This document shows positions 36,194 through 43,533 of a DNA stretch of 64,000 nucleotides, piece by piece. This DNA comes from Caballeronia zhejiangensis (GTDB taxonomy: Bacteria; Pseudomonadota; Gammaproteobacteria; Burkholderiales; Burkholderiaceae): NCBI RefSeq assembly GCF_000698575.1, contig NZ_JFHD01000001.1:124001-188000 (forward strand). Reading direction: 5' to 3'. The position numbers and the translations under genes are program-made. The notes below the pieces were generated by a model, which worked only from the letters and a program-made list of their open reading frames with translations, made no database searches and had not been told where the DNA came from. How positions within the stretch are numbered: the stretch's first letter is position 1; every line of letters starts with the position of its first letter.

Positions 36194-37054
36194 ATCGCGT
36201 GGTTTGGCTCGGTCGGATTATGGTGATTTTCAATGGTCGACGACTTGAACTTTACGGATTATGTAGTGTTTGATACAGACGGCGAGTTGCGGGTGTCTTT
36301 CGGGCGTTCAGATTTGGCGAGCGGGCTGCTTCGCGATGATTCGGACTGTTCGGTGGACCTCTTTTCGTGAAACAAGTTGAGTTTGTTTATCTAACCTATT
36401 GATTTTTAATCGGTTTTTTGAATTCTATTGTGGTTCGCTTTGTTCCACGCACGAGTAGAGCTTTCGATACCCGTCACGTTGGCGCATTGGTCTTTGGTTA
36501 GCCGCGAATGATCGGCCGGCCGCACCCGAGCACCGATTTTGTTCGCCTTGCGATGGTCCTGAGCCACCGTTGAGTCAGTCCGCGGACATTCGTTATCCAT
36601 GCACGCTAAATACAAGGTATGGCGTGGCGAATGGACCAGTTTGGATAGCGTCGCATGGTCCGCTCTTGTCTCTGGCGGCAACGATAAAGAATCACCACTC
36701 CTCCTCGACCTTCGCCAGTCACTTCAGCTAATGGCAATCAGGCGCCAAGGTGGGTTGCAGGTTTAACAGCGGTAACGGCGTCGGCGCGCCTCATTGGGCG
36801 AGACAGGGACGTACTCGGCGTTTTTCATTTTCGAGTGCCGTCGAGCACTTCCGCTTTCCGCGGTCGCAAGCAGAAGGTCGCGGTCCGTCGGCTTGGGTGT
36901 GAATGAAGATGGCGGTGTTCGCGAATAGACGCGAGGAGCACAGGCGCGGGCAGAGCATTCCCCCACGCGTACCGATTGCCGGAGATTCGTCGTCGCATGC
37001 TGTCCAATCGATGTGCTCAGTGCGTGCGTTTTGATGTTCTCGTCTGCCACAGAG
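36194..37054. other. Gene-poor, lower-GC region beside the partition locus
   Basis: About 860 bases with no credible gene. Short frames on both strands lack ribosome sites and normal codon bias. Local AT-rich patches occur around 36380-36430. It may be spacer DNA or decayed sequence between the receptor gene and the parS cluster. Confidence 0.4.
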
Positions 37055-37070
37055 TGTCCGAATTCGGACA
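37055..37070. other. parS: parS-like site 1
   Basis: TGTCCGAATTCGGACA is a perfect 16-bp palindrome. It is identical to four further copies downstream and lies in the 0.6 kb next to parB, as expected for ParB-binding sites. This copy stands alone, 235 bases from the next. Confidence 0.75.
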
Positions 37071-37289
37071 GTCCGCGTGCAACCGCTTCCGCTGGTGAGA
37101 AGCGAAGTGATCGGTGGCCTCGAGTCCCGAACACGGCTGAGCAGCGTCGCGCCTTCCGGATTCGGATCGCTCGTTACGGTCGCGCTGTCGGAGCGGAAGA
37201 CATTTTTCGGCTGGTGCGCTCCGTCATGCGATCGAGGCCCGTTAGCGAAAGCCTCGCCTGCAGCCCACGGCGGGCAGGCCGGCCATACA

Positions 37290-37305
37290 TGTCCGAATTC
37301 GGACA
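37290..37305. other. parS: parS-like site 2
   Basis: Second identical copy of the 16-bp palindrome. It immediately precedes the first 74-base repeat unit. Confidence 0.78.
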
Positions 37306-37363
37306 CTAAGGTCGCTGGCAACGATGGTCTCGTATCCTGCCTACGCCGTCGAACCGGGGCACG

Positions 37364-37379
37364 TGTCCGAATTCGGACA
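37364..37379. other. parS: parS-like site 3
   Basis: Identical 16-bp palindrome at the end of tandem repeat unit 1. Confidence 0.78.
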
Positions 37380-37437
37380 CCAAGGTCGTTCGCAACAGTG
37401 GTCGCGCATCGTGCCTACGTGCTCGAACCCGGACATG

Positions 37438-37453
37438 TGTCCGAATTCGGACA
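37438..37453. other. parS: parS-like site 4
   Basis: Identical 16-bp palindrome at the end of tandem repeat unit 2, 74 bases from site 3. Confidence 0.78.
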
Positions 37454-37511
37454 CCAAGGTCGTTGGCAACAATGGTCGCGCATCGTGCCTACGCGCTCGA
37501 ACCCGGACATG

Positions 37512-37527
37512 TGTCCGAATTCGGACA
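37512..37527. other. parS: parS-like site 5
   Basis: Identical 16-bp palindrome at the end of repeat unit 3. It is the copy closest to parB, 86 bases from its stop codon. Confidence 0.78.
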
Positions 37528-37579
37528 CATGCCACTCTCGCCCTTGAACTTTCGTCACGCGAAACTTGGTTTGTCGCCC

Positions 37580-37604
37580 ATAAAGAAACCCGCCGAGGCG
37601 GGTT
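37580..37604 (-). terminator. Intrinsic terminator of the parAB operon
   Basis: On the minus strand, AACCCGCC and GGCGGGTT form an eight-pair stem with a two-base gap, followed by TCTTTA. It begins nine bases after the parB stop. The T-tract is short, so efficiency may be moderate. Confidence 0.65.
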
Positions 37605-37612
37605 CAAAAAAA

Positions 37613-38590
37613 TCACTCAGACCGAATCGAGAACATCTTCCCTATGTGTTCTCTAAGTTGACTTTCCTGCTCCTCTGTCATCACTCCGGCTTTGAACTTG
37701 AAGGTCAGTCCCTTGACATCCTTCGTGATGCTCCCGGCTTGGACCTTTCCGGCGAAGATCTTCAGGATGCTCCGCCCACCGGCATCCGTCGCCGATTCTC
37801 CACGGCTGGCCTGTGCATTCAAACTCGGCGCAACCTTCGTCTGAACCAGGTCGCCCGACAGCACCATCGGCCACAATTCTTGCAGCACCTTGAGTCCATG
37901 TTCGCCCGTCTTCTTCAGTGCGTTCGCGATATCCTGAGCCGACGATGCTCCGAGCACGGACGGGTTCAAATCCAGATCCCGCTTCACGAAGTCCGGGAGC
38001 GCATCATATGCAAGAAACCGATACAGGTCGCTACGAGTAATGCCCATAGCTTCCGCGAGCCGCGTTCGGTTCGGAAATTCCGCTTCCGCACGACGAATCG
38101 CGATGGCGATTTCATAATCAGACAGATCATCGCGCGTCACGTTTTCCATCAACGCCAAAGCCGCCATGTCCTGATCCGTGCAGTCGATCACAACTGCGCG
38201 AACAGTCGCCTTGTTGATCAGCTTATGTGCGCGCCAGCGTCGTTCGCCCGCAACGAGTTGGAACGATTCTCCGACTCGTCGAACCGTTACCGCCTGCAAC
38301 AGCCCAACCTCACCGATCGACCGCGCCAACTCGGAAAGCTTGCCTTCGTTGAATTGACGACGCGGTTGCCATGGATTCGGCACGATCGCATCGACCGAGA
38401 TTTCTGTGTCGACACCTCGGGCTTCGAGTTCCTGGATCCGAAGCTGTGCAGCAGCTAGCGCACTCGTGATTCCCGGCATCGTCTGCGGGCCACGAGTGGT
38501 CTTATCCTTTTTGTTCTCGCCTTTGAAATCCGCGGGCTTCGGCAGGTTGGCCGTCTTGGCCATGAGTTGTTCTCGGATGTTATTACTCAT
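37613..38590 (-). CDS. parB: ParB-family partition protein
   Basis: The protein has 325 residues. NPWQPR (72-77) and GERRWR (115-120) are the conserved N-terminal ParB boxes that bind CTP in this family. A central helix-turn-helix (RTRLAEAMGITRSDLYRFL) would read parS, and a C-terminal dimerisation region follows. The ATG at 38590 has GGAGGGAG upstream and overlaps the parA stop (ATGA). ParB loads at the nearby palindromes and, with ParA, segregates the replicon. Confidence 0.93.
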   Translation of the reverse strand: MSNNIREQLMAKTANLPKPADFKGENKKDKTTRGPQTMPGITSALAAAQLRIQELEARGVDTEISVDAIVPNPWQPRRQFNEGKLSELARSIGEVGLLQAVTVRRVGESFQLVAGERRWRAHKLINKATVRAVVIDCTDQDMAALALMENVTRDDLSDYEIAIAIRRAEAEFPNRTRLAEAMGITRSDLYRFLAYDALPDFVKRDLDLNPSVLGASSAQDIANALKKTGEHGLKVLQELWPMVLSGDLVQTKVAPSLNAQASRGESATDAGGRSILKIFAGKVQAGSITKDVKGLTFKFKAGVMTEEQESQLREHIGKMFSIRSE

Positions 38591-39798
38591 GCCGACTCCC
38601 TCCACGATTTGACGAACATATCATCCAGCCATTTGGCATATTGCATCATGGGCTGTCGCACTCGCTGAAGCGACTTCGCCGTTGAATGCGTGCTGACCAC
38701 GTCGAGTGCCGTCGAGAAGGAAAGCGCGCCTCCGCTCATGACCGAGCTGGCCGGAATCTCGAACGGGTCGAGCCAGCGCCCGTATGCGCTTTGCGCCCAT
38801 TGCCGAACAACCGGCGCGGACGACGTCTTGCCGTAATCCACCTTCGACAACAAAATAGAGATGAAGTCGTAGACCTTATCCTCCTCGTAAGGAAGGAAGT
38901 CTTCGGCAACGTCCGAGAAGAGTCGCCAGAACGCGAGCGAACTAATGAAGTCGAGATTCTCGGGAATCATCGGCATGACGAGCGCGTCGGCGGCGAGCAG
39001 CGCGTTCAAATTCATATACGACAGCGACGGTGACGTATCGATCAGGATGTAGTCGTACTGCGAGCGCAATGGCTCGAGACCCTCGCGCAAGACTGCCCAG
39101 AATCGATAGCCCTGAATGGTCTTCTGGCGAGCCGGCAGCAAGAACTCCGCTCCATATAAGAATGTATGGCCGGGGATGATGTCGAGGCCATCCCAATACG
39201 TCGATTGCACGCTCGCGCCGAGACCGCCCTCTACGTTTTGATCGTAGATATAGGGCAGCACGGTGTCGTCGCCGGAGATTTCCTTTTCGGCATAGAGACC
39301 GCACAACTCCGAAGCCGAAGCTTGCGGATCGAGGTCGATGAGCAATACTTTGCGGCCAAGAAGCGTCAGAGCCTGTGCGAGGCAAACCGTCGTTGTGGTT
39401 TTAGCGGAGCCGCCCTTCAACTGAGCCGTTGTCAGCACCTTGCCTCTGAAGGTGCCGTTGCTGTCGTCGAGCCGGGTCTGGTAGATATCAGAAGCCATCT
39501 TCACCCAGACGCGCACTTCAGGCAGAGTAAATGTCCGGCTGCGGCCGCTGCCGTTCAGCGTGCCTGTCGGAAGCCCGCCTTCGCCTTTCGTGACCAGATA
39601 TTGAATCTGCTGCCGAGTCAGATTGCACATCTCGGCCAGTTCGCTAATCGTATAGAACGGCGCGAGCTTACGCGGACGCGGCGCCAGAATCTGTTCACGA
39701 AGGTTATCCGAGAAGGGTTCCAGGTTATCCGCGAACTCAGCAACTTCGCGGAGCGTAACCTTCCGGTCTTCCATAGGTAGCGTGCCTACGTTTGCCAT
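38587..39798 (-). CDS. parA: ParA-family partition ATPase
   Basis: The protein has 403 residues, the long ParA type (type Ia) that also binds DNA. An N-terminal MerR-like helix-turn-helix (about 49-75, ISELAEMCNLTRQQIQYLV) precedes the ATPase domain. That domain has a deviant Walker A, KGGSAKTTTT, at 128-137 and LLIDLDPQAS as the A' box. Type Ia ParA proteins repress their own operon, and the inverted repeat at the start codon suits that. parB overlaps its stop by four bases. Confidence 0.93.
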   Translation of the reverse strand: MANVGTLPMEDRKVTLREVAEFADNLEPFSDNLREQILAPRPRKLAPFYTISELAEMCNLTRQQIQYLVTKGEGGLPTGTLNGSGRSRTFTLPEVRVWVKMASDIYQTRLDDSNGTFRGKVLTTAQLKGGSAKTTTTVCLAQALTLLGRKVLLIDLDPQASASELCGLYAEKEISGDDTVLPYIYDQNVEGGLGASVQSTYWDGLDIIPGHTFLYGAEFLLPARQKTIQGYRFWAVLREGLEPLRSQYDYILIDTSPSLSYMNLNALLAADALVMPMIPENLDFISSLAFWRLFSDVAEDFLPYEEDKVYDFISILLSKVDYGKTSSAPVVRQWAQSAYGRWLDPFEIPASSVMSGGALSFSTALDVVSTHSTAKSLQRVRQPMMQYAKWLDDMFVKSWRESA

Positions 39799-39837
39799 TC
39801 TGCGCTTTCTCCAAGTATTGACGTCGAAGCGCAGAAT
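39797..39837. promoter_or_regulatory. Inverted repeat over the parA start: operator or mRNA hairpin
   Basis: ATTCTGCGCTT (39797-39807) and AAGCGCAGAAT (39827-39837) are perfect 11-base inverted copies separated by 19 bases. The first overlaps the parA initiation codon, and the parA GGAG ribosome site lies in the spacer. It could be the ParA autorepression operator. In RNA, the stem would occlude the AUG. Confidence 0.6.
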
Positions 39838-40011
39838 ACACGAATACGCGTAAACAAGGTTGTATTGCGTCGAGTTTTAACCGATCGGCCAGCGGTGTAT
39901 ATCCAACCCCTTGATTTTTCGTTCTTTTCTAAATAGGCCGCTCGGTGCCGTGAATTGAGTAGACGGCGAAGAACGAGTTGAATCCTAAGCATCGTGAAAT
40001 CACTGCGGCGT

Positions 40012-40048
40012 CCGCACAAAAACCACCCCGGGGGCGGTTTTTGTGCGG
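40012..40048. repeat. Iteron-like inverted pair / hairpin
   Basis: CCGCACAAAAACC (from 40012) faces GGTTTTTGTGCGG (to 40048) around a C/G-rich centre. Each arm matches the iteron core GCGGTTTTTGTGCGG found upstream of rep. Rep proteins of iteron replicons often bind such inverted iterons for autoregulation or handcuffing. It could also act as a hairpin terminator between the parA and rep units. Confidence 0.55.
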
Positions 40049-40212
40049 TTCGCTCTCATCCGCTTTTCTATATTAGATTCAACGACTTAACGAAATTCAT
40101 TCGCCGCAGCGAGCGTAAACTCAGTCGATGTCAGTTCAGTCTTTTTGTAAACCTAAACCCACCCACCAACAAACAGCGCCACCCATTTCCCTTAAAAATC
40201 AACACGCAACCC

Positions 40213-40221
40213 TGTGGATAG
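40213..40221 (-). other. DnaA-box-like site
   Basis: TGTGGATAG differs by one base from the complement of the consensus DnaA box TTATCCACA. It directly abuts the first iteron, the usual arrangement in iteron origins. Confidence 0.5.
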
Positions 40222-40391
40222 AGGCGCTTTTTGTGACGCCTAGGGCGCTTTTTGTGCGGACGGCGCCGCAAATTGGGCCGCACGAGGCGGAAATTGTGGC
40301 GACCGGGGTGGAAATTGTGATCCGCCTCAGCGAACGGGGCGATTTTTGTGCGGATAACGTCAAGCAGGAGCGGGGTGGTTTTTGTGTTGAC
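40221..40391 (+). repeat. oriV: Iteron array of the replication origin
   Basis: Direct repeats of the form GGGCG(C/G/A)TTTTTGTGCGG occur at 40221, 40242, 40264 (degenerate), 40284, 40305, 40336 and 40372. The first five are about 21 bases apart, two helical turns. Two variants exist, with TTTTTGTG or AAATTGTG cores. The array ends 50 bases before the Rep start, and an AT-richer stretch lies upstream (40050-40210), as expected for a theta-type origin. Confidence 0.75.
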
Positions 40392-40441
40392 ACCCCTCGC
40401 TCGCCTGATAGAGTGCCGGGGATCGAAGCCGAATCGGAAGC

Positions 40442-41848
40442 ATGGAAAACCAAGACCTCACTGTCACACCGCAGCAGTTGGCGCTGGACATCTACGAAGA
40501 CATGTCCGCGCAGGGATCGGCGATCTGCGAGTCGACGAGGGACATCGGTTTCCTGCGCAACAACATCTTCACGCGGGTCGGCGGATTGGGCATCGCCGCG
40601 CGGCGCGTGCTCGATGCGGCGTACTTCATCGTTGCGACGAAGGCGCCCGAAGAACTCATCGACGACAAGGTCTATACGTTCACGGCCGACGTCAACTACT
40701 TCAAGTGGTTGATGCGCTACGACAGCCGCAACCACAGTCATCTGATCGCGCAGATGCGAGCCGCGGCCCGGGCGCGCGTCGAAATCATGACCGCGCCGTC
40801 GATCGAGGAACTGACCGAGAAGGACTCGTGGGGCACCATCAGTTTGCTGGGTGACTGCTACATCGAGCGCAACGTCGTGTGCGTCCTGCTTGCCGGGCGG
40901 GTCATCAAATATCTGATCAGCCCGTACAAGGCGCATTGGCTGAGCCTGCGCGCATCGACGGCTTTTTCGCTTTCGCTCGCCCGCGCGATTTACGACCGCC
41001 TCATTCCGTGCGAAGGCCACGGTGTGACCGAGTGGTTCGCATTCGAAGACGTGCTCGAATGGCCCGGCAAGGTCGGCGAATCGCGCAAGGAAGTGAAGGA
41101 ATTCAAGAAGCGGTTCCTCGAGCCCGCCATCGACCAGCTCAACGAAGTCTCCGATTTCGATGTCAGCTGGGAGCCCAATGCCGATCGCGTTCCGGCGGAC
41201 AAGCTGAAAATCCGTTTCCGCTTCACGAAGAAGCAGGGCGCCGACGCGGCGCGCGCCGGCATTCAGGATTCGATGTATCTGCTTCTGCACAACGAATTCG
41301 CTTTCGATACCCCCGACTTCGAGCGCCTCGCGAAGCGGCGCGACGTGTGGACCGACGAGCGGCTCGAACAGGCGATCGAATACACGCGATACAAGCTCAA
41401 CGAAGGCAAGGTGACGGTCAGCCCGCGCGGCTATCTGTTCAAGGCCCTGGAAGGGAATTACCGCATCGGCGAAGCGGACCGGAAGATGGCGTCGATCAAG
41501 GCGAAGCAACTCGAGGACGACAAGAAGGACCGCCGTTCGCGCGATACGGCGCAGGCGCATCTTGAAGCCAGCATTCAGGTTCAGAACGATACGGCCAAAG
41601 CCAAGATGAGCGAGGAGATCCGCGCCGGCCGCGAGTACTTCGAATCCGTCGATGCGCCGGCACGCAAGGAACTGTGTCACTCGTTCGTGAGCCAGCTGAT
41701 TCCACAGCGGCTCATCGAGAAGCAGGGCGTTTCACGCGAGAGCCTGAGCGCCGACAACATTCTCACCGTCAATCGCGTGGTCGCCGACGCCTTCTGCTCG
41801 CATGTCTACGCGAAGATGAAGAAGGCGCGTGCGGGCAACCGAATCTGA
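40442..41848 (+). CDS. Replication initiation protein (Rep_3/RepB-type)
   Basis: The protein has 468 residues. The N-terminal two thirds look like the paired winged-helix domains of iteron-binding initiators (ARRVLDAAYFIVATKAP, VNYFKWLMRYDSRNHSHLI, KFKKRF-like basic helices). The C-terminal third is a charged helical extension (KAKQLEDDKKDRRSRDTAQ) of unknown role. It should bind the iterons just upstream and open the origin together with DnaA. It is divergent from parAB. It lies on a short ribosome site (GGAAGC) before the ATG. Confidence 0.85.
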   Translation: MENQDLTVTPQQLALDIYEDMSAQGSAICESTRDIGFLRNNIFTRVGGLGIAARRVLDAAYFIVATKAPEELIDDKVYTFTADVNYFKWLMRYDSRNHSHLIAQMRAAARARVEIMTAPSIEELTEKDSWGTISLLGDCYIERNVVCVLLAGRVIKYLISPYKAHWLSLRASTAFSLSLARAIYDRLIPCEGHGVTEWFAFEDVLEWPGKVGESRKEVKEFKKRFLEPAIDQLNEVSDFDVSWEPNADRVPADKLKIRFRFTKKQGADAARAGIQDSMYLLLHNEFAFDTPDFERLAKRRDVWTDERLEQAIEYTRYKLNEGKVTVSPRGYLFKALEGNYRIGEADRKMASIKAKQLEDDKKDRRSRDTAQAHLEASIQVQNDTAKAKMSEEIRAGREYFESVDAPARKELCHSFVSQLIPQRLIEKQGVSRESLSADNILTVNRVVADAFCSHVYAKMKKARAGNRI

Positions 41849-41872
41849 TCTGCGCGAAGGGTCGAGAATTTC

Positions 41873-43096
41873 TCAGGCATCCTGTCTATTCAGCAAGGTT
41901 TTCTGACAGCCCGCGAGCACCGCGCCGGCAGCCAGCACGAGCGCCGAATAAACGAGTCCGCGAGTGAGCCCGGCGCTGTCCGACACCCGTCCGATCACGA
42001 CCGGACCGACGATCTGCCCCAGCGCGAACACGATCGTGAACGCGTTGATCCCACGCGGCCACTGATTCGCCGGCAGATTGTGCCGCACGAAAGCCGTCGT
42101 CGATGCCACCGCCGATAAAAACGTCGCGCCGAACAACGTACCCGAGACGAACGCCGCCAGCGGATGCGCGAACATCGCGGGAATGAGCGTTGCGGCGGCG
42201 AGCAGTCCGTTGAGGATCGCGAGCGCCTGACCGCCGCGCATGCGATCGAGCAGCCCGGACCACATCCGCGCCGATACGACCGTCGCCACGCCCAGCAGGA
42301 TATAAAAGCCGATCACGACCGCCGCGCTCATGCCTGCGTTGCGAAGCAGGGCGACGATGAACGTCATGTAGCCGATATAGCCGATACCGAAGCACCCGTA
42401 TCCGGCGAGCGCGAGCGCGAAACGCCGCCGCCGAACCGGCGCGCCCGCGGCGCTGTCCGTACCTTGACGCGTCGCCGAAACAGGCTGCGCGGATTCGATA
42501 CGCCGCGCGGCCCAGACGGCGGCGCCGGAACACGCCGCGCAACCCGCGGCGAGCGCGAACCACGCGACGCGCCAGCCGTGCGCGACCGGCAGGACCGTCA
42601 GCGGAACGAGTATCGACGAGATCACGATGCCCCAGCCCGTGCCGCCGTAATACAAGCCGATGACGAGTCCGGCGTCGCGCGGCGACATCGATGCGAGCCG
42701 TGCCGCCAGCACGCCGCCGCTCACGAAGACGAGCGCGCTGCCGATTCCCGTCGCGACGCGTAACGCGAGCAGGGCGTCGGTATCGGTCGTCGTGCCGCTC
42801 GCCGCCATCAGGACGACGGTGAGCGCGCAGCCCGCGACGAACAGCGTGCGCGACGGCGCGCGCATCGACAATCGTGAGAACGCGAGTGCGCCGAGCAGGT
42901 AGCCGAACGCATTCGCCGTATTCATCGCGCCGGCCTGGGCGAAGTTCCACGCGAGGTCGAGCCGCATCGGCGGAAGCAGCAGCGCGTAGGAGAAGCGCGC
43001 GAGCCCGAGCGCGATGGCGCTGCCGAGCGATAGCGCCATCGCGAGCAGAAGCGCCTGTCTGCGAAGTTCCCCGCTTGCATCGTCACGTTGTATCAC
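41873..43096 (-). CDS. YbfB/YjiJ-family MFS transporter
   Basis: The protein has 407 residues with about 12 membrane segments. The start region ALGLARFSYALLLPPMRLDL, with NTANAFGYLLGAL, is characteristic of the YbfB/YjiJ group of the major facilitator superfamily, whose substrates are poorly known. The start codon is GTG at 43096 with a GAAAAGAG purine run upstream. It converges with rep and is divergent from the lipoprotein gene. Confidence 0.85.
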   Translation of the reverse strand: MIQRDDASGELRRQALLLAMALSLGSAIALGLARFSYALLLPPMRLDLAWNFAQAGAMNTANAFGYLLGALAFSRLSMRAPSRTLFVAGCALTVVLMAASGTTTDTDALLALRVATGIGSALVFVSGGVLAARLASMSPRDAGLVIGLYYGGTGWGIVISSILVPLTVLPVAHGWRVAWFALAAGCAACSGAAVWAARRIESAQPVSATRQGTDSAAGAPVRRRRFALALAGYGCFGIGYIGYMTFIVALLRNAGMSAAVVIGFYILLGVATVVSARMWSGLLDRMRGGQALAILNGLLAAATLIPAMFAHPLAAFVSGTLFGATFLSAVASTTAFVRHNLPANQWPRGINAFTIVFALGQIVGPVVIGRVSDSAGLTRGLVYSALVLAAGAVLAGCQKTLLNRQDA

Positions 43097-43218
43097 GCTC
43101 TTTTCGTCCTGTTGTCGATACGCGGCCTATGGTATCGCGGACCGGTCATATTGCTTACACAAGCCGTGGCTAAGCTTCGCAGCGCTGTATCGATCTGCGA
43201 CCGAAGCCGGAGAAACCG

Positions 43219-43506
43219 ATGTCCACTGTTGCATGCCGTCACGCGCTCGTGGCGTGTCTCGTCGTTTGCGCCAGTGCAATCGTTTGCGGTTGCGGCGAGC
43301 GGGACACGGAATCATCGGCCTCCGCCGGGCTCACGCGCGACGTATCGTCCGAAACATCCGCGACATCCGGCCCATCCGCGACGAGCGAGCTTCAGAATTG
43401 GGCGAAACAGGCCACAGGAGGCGCATCCGATGAAGCGGCGCAGCCCGCGATAGCGCGAGCCGCGTCGGAACCGCTCGCGACACCGGTGATTCACACGGTT
43501 GACTGA
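43219..43506 (+). CDS. Small lipoprotein
   Basis: The protein has 95 residues. A signal peptide with lipobox-like AIVCGC places the lipid-modified Cys near residue 23-25. The mature part is short, Ser/Ala/Thr-rich and acidic, with no recognised domain. GGAGAAACCG precedes the ATG. It lies 27 bases before the phospholipase C gene on the same strand and may be co-expressed with it. The function is unknown. Confidence 0.7.
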   Translation: MSTVACRHALVACLVVCASAIVCGCGERDTESSASAGLTRDVSSETSATSGPSATSELQNWAKQATGGASDEAAQPAIARAASEPLATPVIHTVD

Positions 43507-43533
43507 CCCATCCATTTACTTCCCGCAAAACGA

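Larger units (their letters stand above)
37306..37527. repeat. Three 74-bp tandem repeats, each ending in a parS-like palindrome
   Basis: Units at 37306-37379, 37380-37453 and 37454-37527 are 74 bases long. Each begins C(T/C)AAGGTCG and ends with the 16-bp palindrome (37364-37379, 37438-37453, 37512-37527). The last two units are nearly identical; the first is more diverged (for example GGGGCACG against CCGGACATG before the palindrome). Seventy-four bases is about seven helical turns, which places the sites on the same DNA face. Confidence 0.85.

Noticed and set aside
36233..36370. 45-codon acidic frame right of the distal Zur-like box
   Set aside because: No ribosome site and no known homologue; kept only as a low-interest observation.
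36406..36681. 91-codon leftward frame beside the parS cluster
   Set aside because: No ribosome site, no recognised domain and atypical codon use; it may be decayed DNA but cannot be supported as a gene.
37290..37527. Possible CRISPR array
   Set aside because: The repeats are contiguous 74-base tandem copies with a palindromic end, without unique spacers or cas genes, and they sit next to parB.
37077..37547. 156-codon frame across the partition repeats
   Set aside because: The repeated SEFGH peptides are only translation of the 16-bp palindromes; no ribosome site or family match.
40012..40048. Simple rho-independent terminator
   Set aside because: The hairpin could terminate, but its arms match the iteron core, so an origin-related inverted iteron is the better reading.
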